The notes under the pieces: generated by a model | Database searches by the model: none | What the model saw: only the letters and a program-made list of their open reading frames with translations | What the model was told of the DNA's origin: nothing | Source: Neelides folsomi | Lineage: Eukaryota > Arthropoda > Collembola > Neelipleona > Neelidae | Assembly (NCBI GenBank): GCA_034687125.1 | Contig: JAQGBZ010000238.1 | Coordinates: 34,074 to 98,073 of the forward strand | DNA: 64,000 nucleotides | Reading direction: 5' to 3' | Program-made: the position numbers and the translations under genes | Shown here: piece by piece, positions 12,152-24,874 of the stretch | Layout: the number at the start of each line of letters is the position of its first letter | Numbering within the stretch: position 1 is the first letter of the stretch

Positions 12152-14141
12152 TCACTTTCTTTTTTTCAAATCTTCGAAGCGACGAGCTAAGTCATCAAAA
12201 TCAATTTCCCCGTCATCATCTTTCTTTGGAGCGGGAGCATTTTTCTTCCCAAAATCGCCGGAAGGAGTTGTATCTGGAACGGACGGAAGGTCAGGGAGGT
12301 CTGAAAGGTCGAGTGAGTCAAGATCTTGTGTTAATTTTCCCCTCGGCATCGGCTTTGGCTTTTCATCCTAAAAGAAAAAGAAATTTTATATGGCTATTGA
12401 TAGAACCACCAGATCTCAGTTAAAGTGCTGGGTTCCTTATGCAAACAACTCACATGCCTTATAAAAACAATATCTGATTGATAAGCAAACAAACGATTTC
12501 CGAAATGAAAATATTTTCTCGAAAGCTTTTTATGAATTTTTAACCTTATTCGATGGAGGAGTCGTTTGTGGTGCAGAAGGTGGAACGAATTGATATGGAG
12601 GGGGCTTAAAGCCATTTTCACCCCCATTCTGATTCTACATTAATAAAGCATAACAAAATGTCAAACTTAAAAAATTAAGAATTTGGATCGCTCTAGCAAA
12701 AGCCTTTGTGCAAACATTTATTAGAATTAAGTAAAGTACTTTACATCTTCCTAATAGTAGTGGTAATAAATTAATGCTATTAATTAATTTTACATTTAAT
12801 TAATGAAAATTATTTATTTACCGGGAGGTTCGTGTTCAAAAGCTTCTCATTTGGGTCGACAAATGGAAAGTTTGGTATGTTAGGAGGAATTTGATCAAGT
12901 GGGGGTTTTTCAACTCCTCCGTTTTCGGGTTGATGATGATATCCAAAGGATTTATATGATGGAGGTGGCGGATGATTAAATCCCATATCCATTGGCATTT
13001 GAGGCGGGCCTGGCATATATGGATACCCGACAAATCCCGGAGGTGAAATGAATCCGCCTCCTCCACCGCTACCACCTCCTCCTCCTCCACCCATACCACC
13101 ACCACCCATTCCACCACTGCCACCGGGTCCGCTTCCACCACCACCACCTGCTGCACCACCTCCAAGATTGTTCCTATTGTCTTCGCCAAGTTCAATCAAC
13201 ATTCCATCGTTTTCTTCATCAAGAATCTAAAAAATATATTATTATCACATTATCAGTATTACACAATATTATTTTATTTACCCATCTATCTTAATCTATT
13301 TTTAAAAAAACAACTATAGATCATCGTGTAATTAATTTTGGTACCTTTTGATCTGGCTCATATTCGACACGATAATTGTTTGCAATTTCAATAAGATATT
13401 TCTCTACAAGAATTTTAGGAGGAGCATGAACGCTGAGTTTCTGCATCAACTTTGGATTCACCTTTAAAATAAAATACAAGTTTTGAGTAAAATGCCTTTT
13501 AATTTTACTAATTAAATAATGTTATCATATGAAAGTCCTTAAAGAATTACAGGTAGATTTAATGTCAGATCCAATTTCATTTAATTTTATAAGAATACTT
13601 ACAGTTCCAGTAGTATTATCATGACAAGCTTGAGCGTATGGTTTGCCATATTTTGCCGTCAATTGATCGGCAATCAGCTTTAGCTCTGCAGCGTCTGATT
13701 GAAGTCTTGGAGCAACCCAAATAAGACTTGAAATTGCTTCAGCGAGACCATCATCAAGTTCTCTGAATAAAGAAATTAACAATTAATGAAATACCCAAAA
13801 GCATGACTTTTACATCAAATTCATATATTATTTATCTCTTTCGGTATAAAACTAATTAGATCGATTACGAACTTCATTTGCTGAAGAAGACCAAATCTTG
13901 CCAAAAGAAGATCACAGTACATTTCAACAACTTCCATTGCTTCAACAATGTAATCTTCTCTAATGATGTGCTCAACCCGAATCTTCGCTCTTTCAACCTT
14001 TCCTTCTGCAAGGTAATTAGAAATTTCTTTTCTGGCCTTGAGTGCCAACTCTGTCTTCTTCTTTTCGAGCAATTTCAGACGGTTAACAGCAAGGCGAAGG
14101 TTCGTCTTCAGTTTTGGGTAGCTTGGCCCTGAACTAAACAT
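12152..14141 (-). CDS. IST1: IST1 homolog, ESCRT-III-associated factor, 6 coding exons
   Basis: Exons on the minus strand are 14141-13873, 13762-13603, 13461-13345, 13226-12822, 12634-12545 and 12367-12152, giving 418 residues. IST1 binds CHMP1 and VPS4 and acts in ESCRT membrane scission, endosomal tubule cutting and cytokinesis. Residues 1 to about 182 form the IST1 helical domain (LLLARFGLLQQMKELDDGL, LIWVAPRLQSD, KLSVHAPPKILVEKYLIEIA). Exon 4 is rich in Gly, then Pro. The C-terminus holds both MIT-interacting motifs: LPDLPSVP at 371-378 (MIM2-type) and DFDDLARRFEDLKKRK at 403-418 (MIM1-type). The length is near that of other animal IST1 proteins. The exon 1 donor is ambiguous: GTTCGT at 13872 gives the conserved MKELD, while the next GT (GTAATC) would give MKFRELD, also in frame. 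The gene lies about 1.1 kb downstream of PREB on the same strand. Confidence 0.95.
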
Positions 14142-14226
14142 CTAACAAAATAGAAATAAAAATTATTAAGTAATTTCAAAAGCAAGTAATATAGAAATTT
14201 ATTGGAGATACATTTTAAATATTACC
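14142..14226 (-). other. IST1: probable 5' UTR intron and upstream leader exon end of IST1
   Basis: On the minus strand TTTGTTAG lies directly before the start ATG at 14141. A CAAG/GTAATATT donor lies 84 nt upstream (exon end at 14226, intron 14225-14142). The size matches other introns here, so a non-coding first exon upstream of 14226 is likely. Its start is not identifiable. Confidence 0.45.
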
Positions 14227-15245
14227 TTGAAATACTATTTAAAAAGTTACTGGCAATGTCTTGAATCTCTTGAGGAATATATTTTAAAAATAGTTATGAA
14301 ATTATTATATAAAATTACAAACGGCCAATTACAATTTGAGAAATTGTAAAATAATTGTAAAGTTCAGGCTCCTTCTAACGATACGAAACAGTGACAACTG
14401 ACAATCCGGATCTTCAACCTCTGTGACTCACTGACAATTGACGTAAAGTGATGATGAGCCCGTGGGAGACAAAGTGAAATTGTTGGACCTAAAATCTACG
14501 TTGGATTGTGTATGAAAGTATGAATCATTTGAGTGTGATGTTGGGTCATATGATGAGAAGTTGGTAAGGGCGAATGAAATCAATTCTCTCTTCGTCCCTC
14601 CAACTTTAAATTAATTTAACTCTTTTTCCTATATTATAATGTAGTTAATGTACTTAAATGTAAAATTAAATGTAATATGAACTTTAATTCATAACTTAAA
14701 AACAATTTTATATAAGGATATTTATTATCTCCTTATATAAATATTCATTCATAATATTACATGCATTCATTCATAGGTAAAAAAATAATAGATTTATGAT
14801 GATGATAAATAATAGATTGTTTATAAATTTCTCTAATTCAATTAACTCGTAATTTGATATAAACTTTTTTATAAACGGTAAAAATGGTAACATTTAAAAA
14901 TGTAAGCGTGTATAAAAGTGAAAAGAACTCGATTGAATTTGCATGATTTTATTTATTGAGATTTAATTTATATTTTAAGCTTGATCCTCACATACAATTC
15001 ACAAGCTTAATTATGTTAGATAAGGAAAAGGAATGTTTATCATTCATTGTATTTAAGAACTTTAAAAGACATTTTACAATTCATGAATTAGCACTCGGTA
15101 ATTCTTAAATTACGACAAACAAGTTTTAAAAATTCATAAATAAATATTAAAATTCGTTACAACTTTATGCTTAGCTATGATAAGATAAATGGGATATTGT
15201 ATTTAGGTAAATTGAATTCACAAGCACAAATACTATATTGCACTT
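14227..15245. other. PREB-IST1 intergenic interval
   Basis: About 1 kb of AT-rich DNA holding the PREB 3' end and the IST1 leader/promoter. TTTATT on the plus strand at about 14948 (AATAAA on the minus strand) is a possible PREB polyadenylation signal, about 295 nt past the stop codon. No other gene seen. Confidence 0.5.
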
Positions 15246-17137
15246 TTATAAACCAAAGTAAGAACATGCAGAAAATGTCATAAATAGAGTAAAAAGAACG
15301 AGAAGAACGGCGAGCCACATCGAAATGCCTTTAGTTTTGTCCAAGAAATGAACAAGGACTTGATTGTCGATGGAAATTGACACGACAGCCGCATCACAGT
15401 CGGCAAGGACAGATTCCTCTTTTCCTTCCGCTGGGGGTAAAAATGACAATCCAGTAACGAATGTCCTATGAGCTCTTTCAATGTGCTTCACTCTCTAAAC
15501 AAACATTAAAATTATGAATGTTAATTTAGCTTGAAATGAATATTTTAAGATTTCTAATAGTTGAAATTATTTGAAATTACTTGTAAACTGAATGAAATAT
15601 AAATATCGACATCTCCTTCAGTCATTGATCCCACGGCGAGATATTTTCCACACCGACTCACTGCCAAGGCAGAAAGAAGTTCACCTGCTGGCTTTGACAC
15701 TCTTGTGAGAGAGAATGGCGGACCGGTCCATTGTTGGATGTAGCTTTTATTTGCCTTGTAATTCGTAGGATTCAAAATGGCAAAAAGACGAGATGTTCCT
15801 CGCTTCTCTTCGATAAGGCCAAATCTTAAAGAATAATTAAATTAGAAGCTCTCCCCTTATAATCAATTTTTATGTAGTTGAGTAAGTATTGAGGAATTAG
15901 ATTACAGGTACAACTTACTTGCATCTCTTGTAGTTGAATTTTCCTTCGTCTTTTGGTGGAAGGTCAAGACTGCAAACTAAATTGTGATTTGGTCCTAAAC
16001 TGTAGATCCTACACTTTCCATCTTTGCTCACACATGAAACCTGTAAAATACAATTACAAAAAATTAGAGCCAATTATTTTTTATTTTTTGTAAAGCTTAA
16101 AACATTAATATAAAAAAATTTAAATTTGGTTATAAGTTGGATTCATTTTTAGTAAAATAAATAAAAATAAATCGTACGAATTTCCTGTCGGGACTAATAT
16201 CGATATCAGCGATTTCTTTTTTTGAAGCTTCAATTTGTGACCTTTGCTTCATCTCTGGAAAATTCCAAATTCTTAAAGTTCCGTCAGCACCTCCTGTTAC
16301 TAATAAGTGGTTATCTTGACTGAATATCACTGCATTCTGACTTGGGTCCACACTACTGTTAATTCCAGAAGTTAATTAGTAAATATTAATTAATCATAAA
16401 TATTCATTCGTTTGATAATTAATGAAAATGACATTTACCTGTAGTCGGTTTTCACACTGTGAATAGTTTGGATATCAAACGTAAATCCTCCTAATGAAGA
16501 TTCAAAATTGATATCCGGAGAAAGTGAATCTCTTCTTCCAGAAGTATCTCCATTTACGACTCTCTGCCTTAAATTTCCTTCTAAAATAAAGAGACAATTC
16601 AATTTTTAAAAATATTTCAAATAAAATGAAAAACTCTCCTTGTATTGGTAAAAATCATATTAGGAATGCGAACAATTAATATATTTAACTCTTACCACTA
16701 TTATCTGATTTGGGCTTTGTGAGCTCCGAATGTGCTGTAATGAGCTTGAGCTGATAAATGTAACAATCAGCGTCTTTTCCAGCAGCGAGAAAAATCTTTT
16801 TCCCATTAGAACCAATTGCACTGTTCATGACAGCCAATTCGCCGGTATCATGTCTTTGGATTTCGTAAGCCACGTATCCCCTCTTCTCATCATACACGAT
16901 TTCGCAAATGGCCTGTCAATACATATAATTGTGTAAAAAATCAATTTTTATAAATTCCCGTTAAAATTATTTATAAAATTATTACATTGTTTAATTTATT
17001 TAACTTACGAATCCATTGTAGATTCCAGTCTTCGCGTTTCCTCCTCCGCCGCTCACAATAACATGATTACTCGACAATGGACTTATGGAATATAGAGGAA
17101 AATTAATTTTATTTAAACTTGATTCGGGAATATTCAT
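15246..17137 (-). CDS. PREB: PREB/SEC12, ER-membrane guanine nucleotide exchange factor for SAR1, 7 exons
   Basis: Minus-strand exons 17137-17009, 16912-16696, 16580-16439, 16352-16178, 16040-15919, 15824-15581 and 15494-15246 join in frame with GT-AG borders into 425 residues (human PREB is about 417). SEC12/PREB loads GTP on SAR1 at ER exit sites to start COPII coat assembly. The catalytic K-loop signature GGGGNAKTGIYNG is at the end of exon 1 (about residues 30-42). WD-type repeats follow (VTGGADGTLRIWNF in exon 4, VSCVSKDGKCRIYSLG in exon 5, LAVSRCGKYLAVGSMTEGDVDIY in part in exon 6). A single hydrophobic anchor at about 400-423 lies at the extreme C-terminus, as expected for this type II ER protein. 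The start ATG has AAA before it. The exon 4 acceptor is a CAGTAG tandem, so one extra serine codon may be included in some transcripts. Confidence 0.95.
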
Positions 17138-18109
17138 TTTAGTTAATTTCAATTAATACTTTCAATTTCAATCACTTTTCCACATTGACAATATGACAAT
17201 CATTTTCATATCATCATATCTGAAATGGGAAGAAAACTCGAAGGTTTCCGCAAGGGATAGATTCCAACATTTTAGTAAGAATTCCATGCATTAGGTGTCA
17301 TGTACAGCATTTATAAATTAATTAGATCTTCTCTTTCTTTCCATTTATTTAACAATAAAGTAACAACAATTATGATTAAATTAATAATTAAAATAGTAAA
17401 CATTAATGTTTTCAGTCATTTACAATATGGAGAGAATAATTTATTCTTTTCTACCAATCAGAAAATGATTGCATTTGGAACATGCATGATGTTAGTGATA
17501 ACTTATGAAACGACAAGTTGATTTAAAAACCATTTAATAACTAGTTAAAATATGACGTTGACGTCATTTGACAGAATGTTGCTAAATAAATGCAGCTGAA
17601 TGTAAAATATGCATTTGTTAATTGAACACTTTCCATGTAATGTATTAAAAAAATATTGCTAAAGCTAATCCACGAGGGCCTCAAATTCCAATTAAAAACG
17701 AAACATGCACTATAGAATTCCTACTTATTAAGAAAGTATGGTAGGAAGACAAAGGTCTGACTAAAGTTATTAATAATCCTCATTTTCAGACTTAATACAA
17801 ATCCTTAGATTTAATTATAATCTAGTATGTATTTATATAATTAGGAACATACTTAATAAAATTTATGTCAGTAGGTATGTCTGAGATTATTTGTAATTTA
17901 TACATTTGTACTTATTATAAAGACTTTGAGATTATTTCACTCTCTTTACCCAAAGTGAGCAAATACAAGTATTACCTCTATGTACTATTTTCAATGTACC
18001 AACTCCATACTTTAACTTTTTTAGTTACTCATTCTTTAAAATTGAAAAAATAAGCAGAAAATAAAAATGGAAAACGAACAGAAGTGCAAGCAGAGAAATT
18101 TAAATATGT
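17138..18109. other. AT-rich region upstream of PREB
   Basis: AT-rich non-coding DNA containing the PREB promoter (upstream is at higher coordinates). No TATA box, second gene or repeat can be assigned. The 60-73-codon frames on the plus strand are low-complexity AT-rich readings. Confidence 0.5.
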
Positions 18110-18134
18110 ATGTTCCGCGCTTCGCGCGGAACAT
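18110..18134. repeat. perfect GC-rich hairpin in AT-rich DNA
   Basis: An 11-bp perfect inverted repeat (ATGTTCCGCGC) with a 3-base TTC loop, set in AT-rich surroundings. The CpG-rich core stands out from at least 1 kb on either side. It could be the end of a mobile element, a cruciform-forming site or a small structured RNA; there is no further evidence to choose. Confidence 0.7.
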
Positions 18135-21100
18135 TTGAACTTTAAATATTTATAACTTCGTTATTTTACACGAGCGACGAAAACTAATTTCAGATTCTTA
18201 ATTAGCATAGTTGAATTAGTATTAAAACATTTACCTTATATTTAAAATCGAATATCCCCACATTCTTCAATTATACCTGTTAATTTTTCATATTGTGGCT
18301 AAAAGTATGTGCACTTGTGTTAATTGGCTAGATGACTCATACCATTAATTTCAGAAGTTACATGAAATTCCATCATGAATTAATGTTATAATTTATTTAT
18401 TGGGAATGTTTAATTTCATTAAGGTTGAGATTAGCTTAACTCACATTATAACAAAACCATTCCAATGTATTTAGCAAAGTTAATGTTGTAAACCTGTTTA
18501 CAGAGACTTTAAGGTCCCAAAACATGATCATATTCAAACATCAAATATTTCATACTAATTGACATTTTGAAGTTTTCTTTGTTCGTTCAATCTCCATTGT
18601 TAAAGCTCGCATTCATGAGTTTTATTACCTTAAGGTCATCTTTAAAGTCTCTCCCTATTGTTTTAAATGATGCAGAGAGAGAAAGCGTTTGGTTTTAGTT
18701 TGGTTGCAGCAATATTTTTAAATACTTTGCATTGCATTAGAAAAATTTCTTTTGTTATCAACTGCTTGTAATTAGATTATCCAACGTGAATTTTTGTCGA
18801 AGTTGATAATTCAATTCAAATATGGGAAAATTCCCCCAGGATCTTTTTTCTAATTGTTGAGCTGACATTGAATCTGTCCAAAGTGTCAAACAGGTTCAGA
18901 TCAAAGCGACTCAATAATAATGTCCATTTCAGAATGATACATCAATATTGAAGGAAACAGTTGAAAGGAGGTTTGATTTGGAAATCACCTTCGTTTATTC
19001 ATAAATTCGGCGATTCACACGAAAATGAAGCCCTAACATTCCCACTATTCCCACAGGTAAATCGAACAATGCTCTAGAGGTTGGTCGGCTTCCAGAATTT
19101 CCTAAATTATGAGTTGTAAAATTTGTTCAGCTCAAATGCAACATCAATAAACATACGTGCATGTACCTGTATTCTACATATATGCACTCGTATGAGGATA
19201 TGAGTAGCATAGGTTCATACATTTCCATAAGGGACGAAATCTCCAACACATAACTTTATCCCCGCTATTCATAGTTTAAAATAGGCATTTGTGGAGTATT
19301 TATTTTTCTCAATCACTTTAGGGTGTAGGGAAATGTGGAAAAAAGGAAAGCGAGTCCTTCGGCCGAACGTGTGAATGAGAAGCTGTGTCACCCAAAGGTG
19401 AGATCTCCGGTCCCTTTAAAGTGTCCGAGTAATAAGGAAGGGTGAAGAGGGCCCTATTGATACAAATTCACCTGTGAATGCCTCCACTCCCGAATTCCCA
19501 CTCATTGAAAGATATCTTCATTTGTGTACAAGTATCCGTTCACTCCTCTCATTTGCAATCCATTCATTGGGGCTGAGAGATGGGAAGGACCTTCGGCCGC
19601 CGTCTCTCACCGTCCACCTCTTCGACTTCAACTACTCCCTTGAGAACTTTTATATATCGACCATCGAGGCGAACGACATTTTCATTCACACTCCGACTTT
19701 CAGTTTCTTCTTCTCAGAGTGTCTCCGAAATAGACAATGGCACAATGGTGAATGCATGTGCTTAGAAGGAAACTTATGATTATCATGTCTCGCTTGCTCC
19801 ATATCTCTTCTTCACATTCACATTTTCACACTCTCGAGTTACATTTGTATTTATTGGAGTAAAATGGAGATATCCATCTCTCGCTTCACGCCACGATTTC
19901 CCCAACATCGAAAATCATCATTGAACGGGATTCCTATCCTCCTCCGATCTCCCATTCGATCCCCATTGTTCTCCCTACCACCGACCACTTTGATTGAGTC
20001 TCATTCTCCTCGTATGTGGCTAGACGCTACTGTTTGTTTTCTCTTCCCTCCTGCTCCTATTAATAATCCCATTCGAACCAACCTGAGCTCAATGGAGGCA
20101 ATAATTGACTTGCGAAAACTCTTCCTCGCACTCCAACTTTGTTCTGTCAATCAGGCGAAGTGCAATTGCTCCGAGCCGAGAGGATCGGCTTTCCTCCCAA
20201 CTCCACATTCTTGGGATCAGTGCATATTTGAATACTTCAAGTTACTTCAATTGGCACAAAGAGCTTCCATTCCAATTCCCCGATGCGACGGATAATGAGC
20301 GAACCCATTGTCTCCTTATTTCTCAATGTAAACATGATGGGCTGGTCTGTGTCAATCCATAGCTCTTAGAGTCCACTAGTAAACATGAATGCTACTACCA
20401 AAATATGTAATCAACTCTAGTATAGCTACTTGAGTACTTGAGTATGATTTGTGTATAATCTACAACTTGAGTTAGTTTTGAGTATGATATGTGTGTATGA
20501 TCCACAATTCCTGAAGTACCATATTATTTGGTGTTTATAAATGGGAGAGTTGTGAAGAAAAGCAAGGAGCAGCTGGGCAAGAGATAATCTCAAATAGTGA
20601 GAATATGGATTGGAGTCGAAGGATGGATAGCCACCCATAAGTTTTCCAAACAGAAATCTAATTCGTAATCTTCAAGTGGCTCCTGAGGAATTCTTCCCAG
20701 GAGCGTAAAGGAGCTCTATGGAAGAGACTTGTAAGATGACACATGTCAGGGGATCAGACAGAATCTACTTAAAAGTCTCTTAATCCTTTCGTCTGGTGCA
20801 TGGGCATGTCATCTCTTTATCCAGGGGGCTCCCTTGGCTCGACAAGCCCTGGGTGCCACAATGACCCTTTTCTCCCTCCTTTCAGCTCCTCGACGTAATA
20901 ATATGTAATTCTGTGCTCTCCTCCCACAATAGGGCGAATTGGAAGGAGGAGAGCAAACACATGTAGAAGGCATGATCTCATACCTCACCTACTTTCCCAC
21001 CAAATCACCATTATTATCTTCTTTCTGCACGTAATTGGCAGGCGGGGCGGGCTGTGAGAATAGAGTGATTCGAATAAAATATTATAGTGAGGTAAGTGGG

Positions 21101-24100
21101 GGTATTAGGCCCAGGAGTGGAGTAAATGGAATCAATACTCGTCCTTTATGTGCTCCCTAATAGAGTCGGAAATCAGGAAACCATTCATTAAGGAGAGCTC
21201 AACTGTGATGTGAAATGTTCTGCGAAAACTCTCCATGTGTCTCATTCCCTCCTATATAACATACTAACTAACATTAAGTATTAGTCGGTAGATCCTTCGT
21301 CCCAACTTACCAATATTACATGCTTTCCTTAATGGACTTTTGCTGGGACTGGGAAGGAGAGAATTCTGTACACTTGGAATATTACACATAAAGCGTTGTT
21401 CTCTCAGGTTCCTTCTGCTCTTGTTACTCATTTGAAATCAAGTCAATTTGTAAAGAAGGCCGAGGCAAATTACGGAGATGGAGAACCTGAGCCATCATGA
21501 GTGAGAAGAGCCGACGAGCGAGTGATTGAGCGATTGGAGAACTCGGCTCAAACAGAGTTCCCTTATTGACAAATGAGTTCCACACTTGCCCCATTTTCAT
21601 TCACCCATGGAGTGATGGGCGACTCTTTTTAAATTCCTTCGGGAGAGGATTAGTTTCCTTCTCTGTTTTCTTAAGTTCGGTTTCCCCTCCTTGTAAGCTT
21701 GTGTAGGAGAGGATCGTTATATTATTGTATGGAAGGGTCAGAGTCCGCGGAATGTCTGCAATCCACTTGTACCATATAGGCCATAGTTAGATAGGGCGAG
21801 GAAGGACGGATTGTCCGAGCGGATCGCATGCCATCGTGGATGTGGAACAGGAGAGCCAGATAAGATGATGAAAGGGAGATTGAAGGATTTCCTTCCCCTG
21901 CTCCTATCTGGAGTATCCAAAACATTCTTGAGGGCCCAACACAATGGCTCTATTCCGTGAGGAGATCTGACAGGTTATGAGTGCAGGTACTTGGACCATT
22001 CATCCCAATTCTGACGAACATCATTAGTTTCCATACCCAGAGACTCCTCGGGGATCATTGAGGACAGACGAGGGATCAGGCGAGAGTTGCGAGAGAGAGA
22101 GAATTTCCCTCTTTTGTGTTTACGAGTATTCTTGCATTATTTCCTAATCCGAACTTCATCCATGTTCCCCGTCAGACTTGAAATGAATTAAATTGACTGT
22201 CAACGATGAAAGTTTGAGTCTGAGGAATTTTGAGTTAACCTATCTGAACTCTCAACTCTCCTTCCTCCTTCTGCGCAATTACATTCTTAATGTAATAAGG
22301 AGAAATATCTTCCCATCTCCTTTCATTTTCCCTACCCTTAATTCAATTCATTCAATTCCTTTGATTCTCATAAGATTTTCTGATTTTTTGATAAAAATTA
22401 AAGTTCCAATATTTCATAAAAAGACAATCGAGGAGAAACAAATGTTGTCGGATCTGTTCATAAATTCATTCATTTGAAGAATTTGGACATAATAAACACA
22501 CGTGGTTTATTAACGTAATGAATGACCCTATGCGTGCGTATATTCTCTTTAAAGACCCATTACTCTTTTGATCCTTTAAAAGTGAGGGGGAGTGGATTGA
22601 GAATCAACATAGGCGAACACATGTGGAATGCAAAGTACAGTCCCGAATTCTGCATCACAGATGTATCTACTTAGGAACATTGTACTCCGAAACTATGAGT
22701 TGTTAAAGGATGAACAGGTGCCGGAGACATCCGCTCGCTTGACGTTACAATTCTTTCTGATGCTCTCCACCACATATGCATCTAATTGTAAAAGCATGGT
22801 ATAAGACACAAAACAAAATTTCATTCATTTGTAACTTACTTAACGATTAGTGTTTGGTCTAATTGTTTTCTCTTTTCACATTTTTGCCCTTTAAATGTAT
22901 TCAGTTACATTTTACACAAAACAAATATATTTGACATTTTAAGTAAAAATTTAAGTAAGCAATGACACTAAAATTAAGACAAAAAGGAGGAAAATTTATG
23001 TATTCAATTTATGATGAAAATGATGATATTTGAAAGCTTCATATTTTAGGAATAAAACGTTTTATTTAGGTAATTTGAAACATTTGTAATTTTATTAATG
23101 GAAATGAATTATGCTTGATTATAATGAACCATTTTGAATGAAGCTATAAAGAAATAAAAACCAAGGCAGGGGAATTAGTGAGATTAGAACAGATCGATAT
23201 TAAGAGAATCCAAAAGACTTAAATTGCACTTATTTGTATTGTTATTGGTGTACACAGAAATCGACCAAGTAATTAGCATTCAAATAATTACAAGATTTTC
23301 ACTTGGCCTCGCATACTTCCCTCCTAATATTCATCAAGGCTTATTTCAATATTTTATTATGACCTCTGTTGTAGAAATCCTTGGCCTCCGCGACCATTTG
23401 TGCCAATTGGTCTCGATAATTGTATTTTCACATGGAGGAAAGTTGAAGTCGGAGGAACCGTTCGTGTATTGATGGCCGTTTGAGAACCGGCTCTCTGGTT
23501 CTCTCTTAATCTCCACTCGACTCCTCAGTCAGGTTGCCTCTGAGACTTGCTGAACACTTGCTAACCATATTTGATTTATTGCATTAGTGGGATCTCTCTG
23601 GAGCAGACGCTCATCCGGCTGAGCTCCTCTTCCAGCTCCTTTAATTCACTTCTCTTGTCAAAACTAAATCAAATGGAACTGTTTGAGCCGCCACAAAAAC
23701 ACAATGCTCTTATTATTTTCTAATTATCATCCTAATTATTCTTTAATTATTTATCCTACTAATCCACAAATGACAATTTATTTGACTTTTCCTTATGCTT
23801 TTTGACGTCAACACCAAATGCGTATCTTACATTAAATTCTTATTAAAATTTTTTTGAAACTTTCTAAACCACATGCATTAATTATTTTATTAATTATCGG
23901 CCTAGTGAGACATTCTACAATTTCTATTACCTTTATCATTCTTTATTTAATAATTTCAATTAAATGTTTTTGGCATAATAAACATTTAATTAACATTTCT
24001 AAACTCAACTCAACTTTTCCTACTTCTCACTCAATGAGTTTTACAGTGACAAAATGTCAGTGCAATGCGTTTTGGCTCTCGATTTGGCACTTGAACAAAA

Positions 24101-24120
24101 CTTTGAGGTCAAATCTTTCA
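18135..24120. other. gene desert, first part
   Basis: No supported gene. AT-rich until about 19.4 kb, then GC rises clearly to about 22.1 kb, then AT-rich patches return. A (GA)6 tract lies at 22091-22102. The longest open frame (19864-20295, 143 codons) shows no recognisable domain, and its exon borders cannot be established. Confidence 0.5.
22091..22102 (+). promoter_or_regulatory. GA tract, possible GAGA-factor site
   Basis: GAGAGAGAGAGA run. In arthropods such tracts can bind GAGA factor; here it may simply be a microsatellite. Confidence 0.2.
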
Positions 24121-24860
24121 ACTTAAAGTATGGAATTTTAGAGATTATTCCGACAGCATCGTGAAATGCAGAAATGCTTATAGAAGATACACAAAAGATA
24201 AACATAATAAGTAATGAGGTTTGAAATCATTTTGGTTGAGATCTGATTTCCTGTATTTTTAACAGCATGAGATCTAACACATAAAAGTGATAATATCTGT
24301 ACAATATTATTAAAATTATTATAATAATATTAATTCCAGTGTTTGACATTAGGTTAAATTATATTGAGTTACATAGAACTTGAATTGAAGATATTTATTG
24401 TCCAATAAATATAAATTTGATCGAGGTGGTCAAATAATGCAACAATGGATGAGTTAAAGAGCATTCTTGAGTATTTTTATTGCGGGGGCGAAATGGCACG
24501 TGAGCGCCCTATCGTCCTACAGTTTGTATTTATTGTCACGGTGGAGAGGAGCAAGCTACGGCACTCGTCCCTTGCTGTTAGACAAGTGAGTAATTAACCC
24601 TGAAGGAAACTTGATTTGTTGAGGGGAAACTGAGGGCAGGCGGCAGGAGTTTTCACACATTTTTGAGTGTAAAAGCCTTCGTCTGCCCTCTTCGTCTCTT
24701 CCTCCTTCACCTCATCATCTCCTCATCATCTCGTCCGTCGTTTCATCCAATTTATTCTACCATTTGAGGTCCTCGTCTTGGGAAGTTATGAGCCTTTACA
24801 TTCTCTCCCCTGCCGTAATGTTTCTCCTTCGTCCTCAACTATTAAATTCCATCTCCGGAG

Positions 24861-24874
24861 CTCTCTCTCTCTCT
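24861..24874 (-). promoter_or_regulatory. CT/GA tract, possible GAGA-factor site
   Basis: (CT)7 on the plus strand, so GAGAGAG on the minus strand. Same reading and caution as for the tract at 22091. Confidence 0.2.

Noticed and set aside
12394-12627. 77-codon minus-strand frame starting near IST1 exon 5
   Set aside because: Different frame from the exon and runs through the intron; the IST1 exon here is 12634-12545.
12836-13230. Val-rich minus-strand frame (119 codons) and polyproline plus-strand frame (60 codons)
   Set aside because: Alternative readings of the Gly-codon repeat in IST1 exon 4.
19864-20295. 143-codon plus-strand open frame
   Set aside because: No recognisable domain, several overlapping frames in the same place, and no convincing splice partners.
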